Part shown: positions 31,933-32,112 of the stretch, piece after piece | Numbering within the stretch: position 1 is the first letter of the stretch | Layout of the letters: each line of letters starts with the position of its first letter | Assembly (NCBI GenBank): GCA_003648195.1 | Contig: QMOK01000007.1 | Span: forward strand, 1-32,112 | Length of the DNA: 32,112 bases | Direction: 5' to 3' | Source of the DNA: Chloroflexota bacterium | Lineage (GTDB): Bacteria > Chloroflexota > Anaerolineae > Anaerolineales > UBA11858 | Notes under the pieces: generated by a model | What the model was told of the DNA's origin: nothing | Databases searched by the model: none | The model's input: the letters and a program-made list of their open reading frames with translations, nothing else | Position numbers and translations under genes: made by a program

Positions 31933-32112
31933 ATGACGGATAAACAAACCAAGATCAACCAGCAAGAACAAATAAAAAGAGAGCTACGCGAAAGCGAAGC
32001 ACGCTTCCGCGCAATTGTAGAAAATTCTCAATCTGGCATTTTGATAGTGAACAATAACTTTGAATTCACCTATGTTAACGATATGCTCTGCCAAATTTTA
32101 GATAGCAGCCAA
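31933..32112 (+). CDS. PAS-domain protein, N-terminal fragment (runs off right edge)
   Basis: Sixty codons are visible from ATG 31933, with AGAGG as ribosome site, 26 bases after the last sensor. A short charged helix (about residues 6-22) is followed by the start of a PAS domain (ESEARFRAIVENSQSGILIV, then YVNDMLCQIL). No TM segment precedes the PAS, so the protein is probably cytoplasmic. RESEARFRAIVE starts of this type are very common on sensor and hybrid histidine kinases, also on diguanylate cyclases, so the output domain cannot be named from here. As the array has no transmitter so far, a kinase is the natural expectation (inference). Confidence 0.85.
   Translation, partial: MTDKQTKINQQEQIKRELRESEARFRAIVENSQSGILIVNNNFEFTYVNDMLCQILDSSQ

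Noticed and set aside
1-32112. CRISPR arrays, transposase genes, prophage or integrase genes
   Set aside because: No regularly spaced direct repeats and no matching proteins were seen on either strand; other open frames in the array are shadows of the sensor genes.

Overview
The window looks like a piece of a Chloroflexota chromosome, most likely class Anaerolineae. This is inferred from the style of the GAF-domain sensors (LPETRSE-type GAF domains followed by a tryptophan-containing linker), the HisKA_7TM-like membrane modules, a degenerate TGTCATTGCGAG-type palindromic repeat and the moderate GC content. I could not run a search to confirm it.

Left end (1-2400). A secreted subtilisin-like protease on the minus strand runs off the left edge. 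Its 5' leader carries a convincing class I cyclic-di-GMP riboswitch aptamer, a terminator-like hairpin with a U-tract and a possible 17-codon leader ORF. A tRNA-Gly(CCC) gene with a good promoter follows on the plus strand, then a hairpin.

Main region (2415 to the right edge). About 29.7 kb of plus-strand genes with very short gaps or start/stop overlaps form one signalling array. Two stand-alone DivK-like receiver proteins come first. Twelve membrane sensors follow, all ending in GAF modules, and none has a histidine kinase, methyl-accepting, cyclase or GGDEF output domain. They are arranged as six consecutive two-gene pairs. The first member of each pair is a HAMP protein with an extracytoplasmic sensor (dCache, small PDC-like or four-helix type). 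The second is a multi-TM (6TM or 7TM) GAF protein. In front of three pairs sits a solute-binding lipoprotein, each of a different fold family (PhnD-like, ModA-like, LivJ-like), with no ABC permease or ATPase nearby. The last ORF starts a PAS protein that is cut by the right edge and may be the missing kinase.

Working model (inference). The lipoproteins and the diverse sensor domains collect many extracellular or membrane signals. The shared cytoplasmic module (GAF-A, W-linker, short GAF-B, conserved helical tail) brings them into a common complex. That complex would control one or a few kinases encoded at the right edge or elsewhere, with the two receivers as phosphotransfer partners. The repeated cassette architecture and the lack of any transmitter are the most unusual things here.
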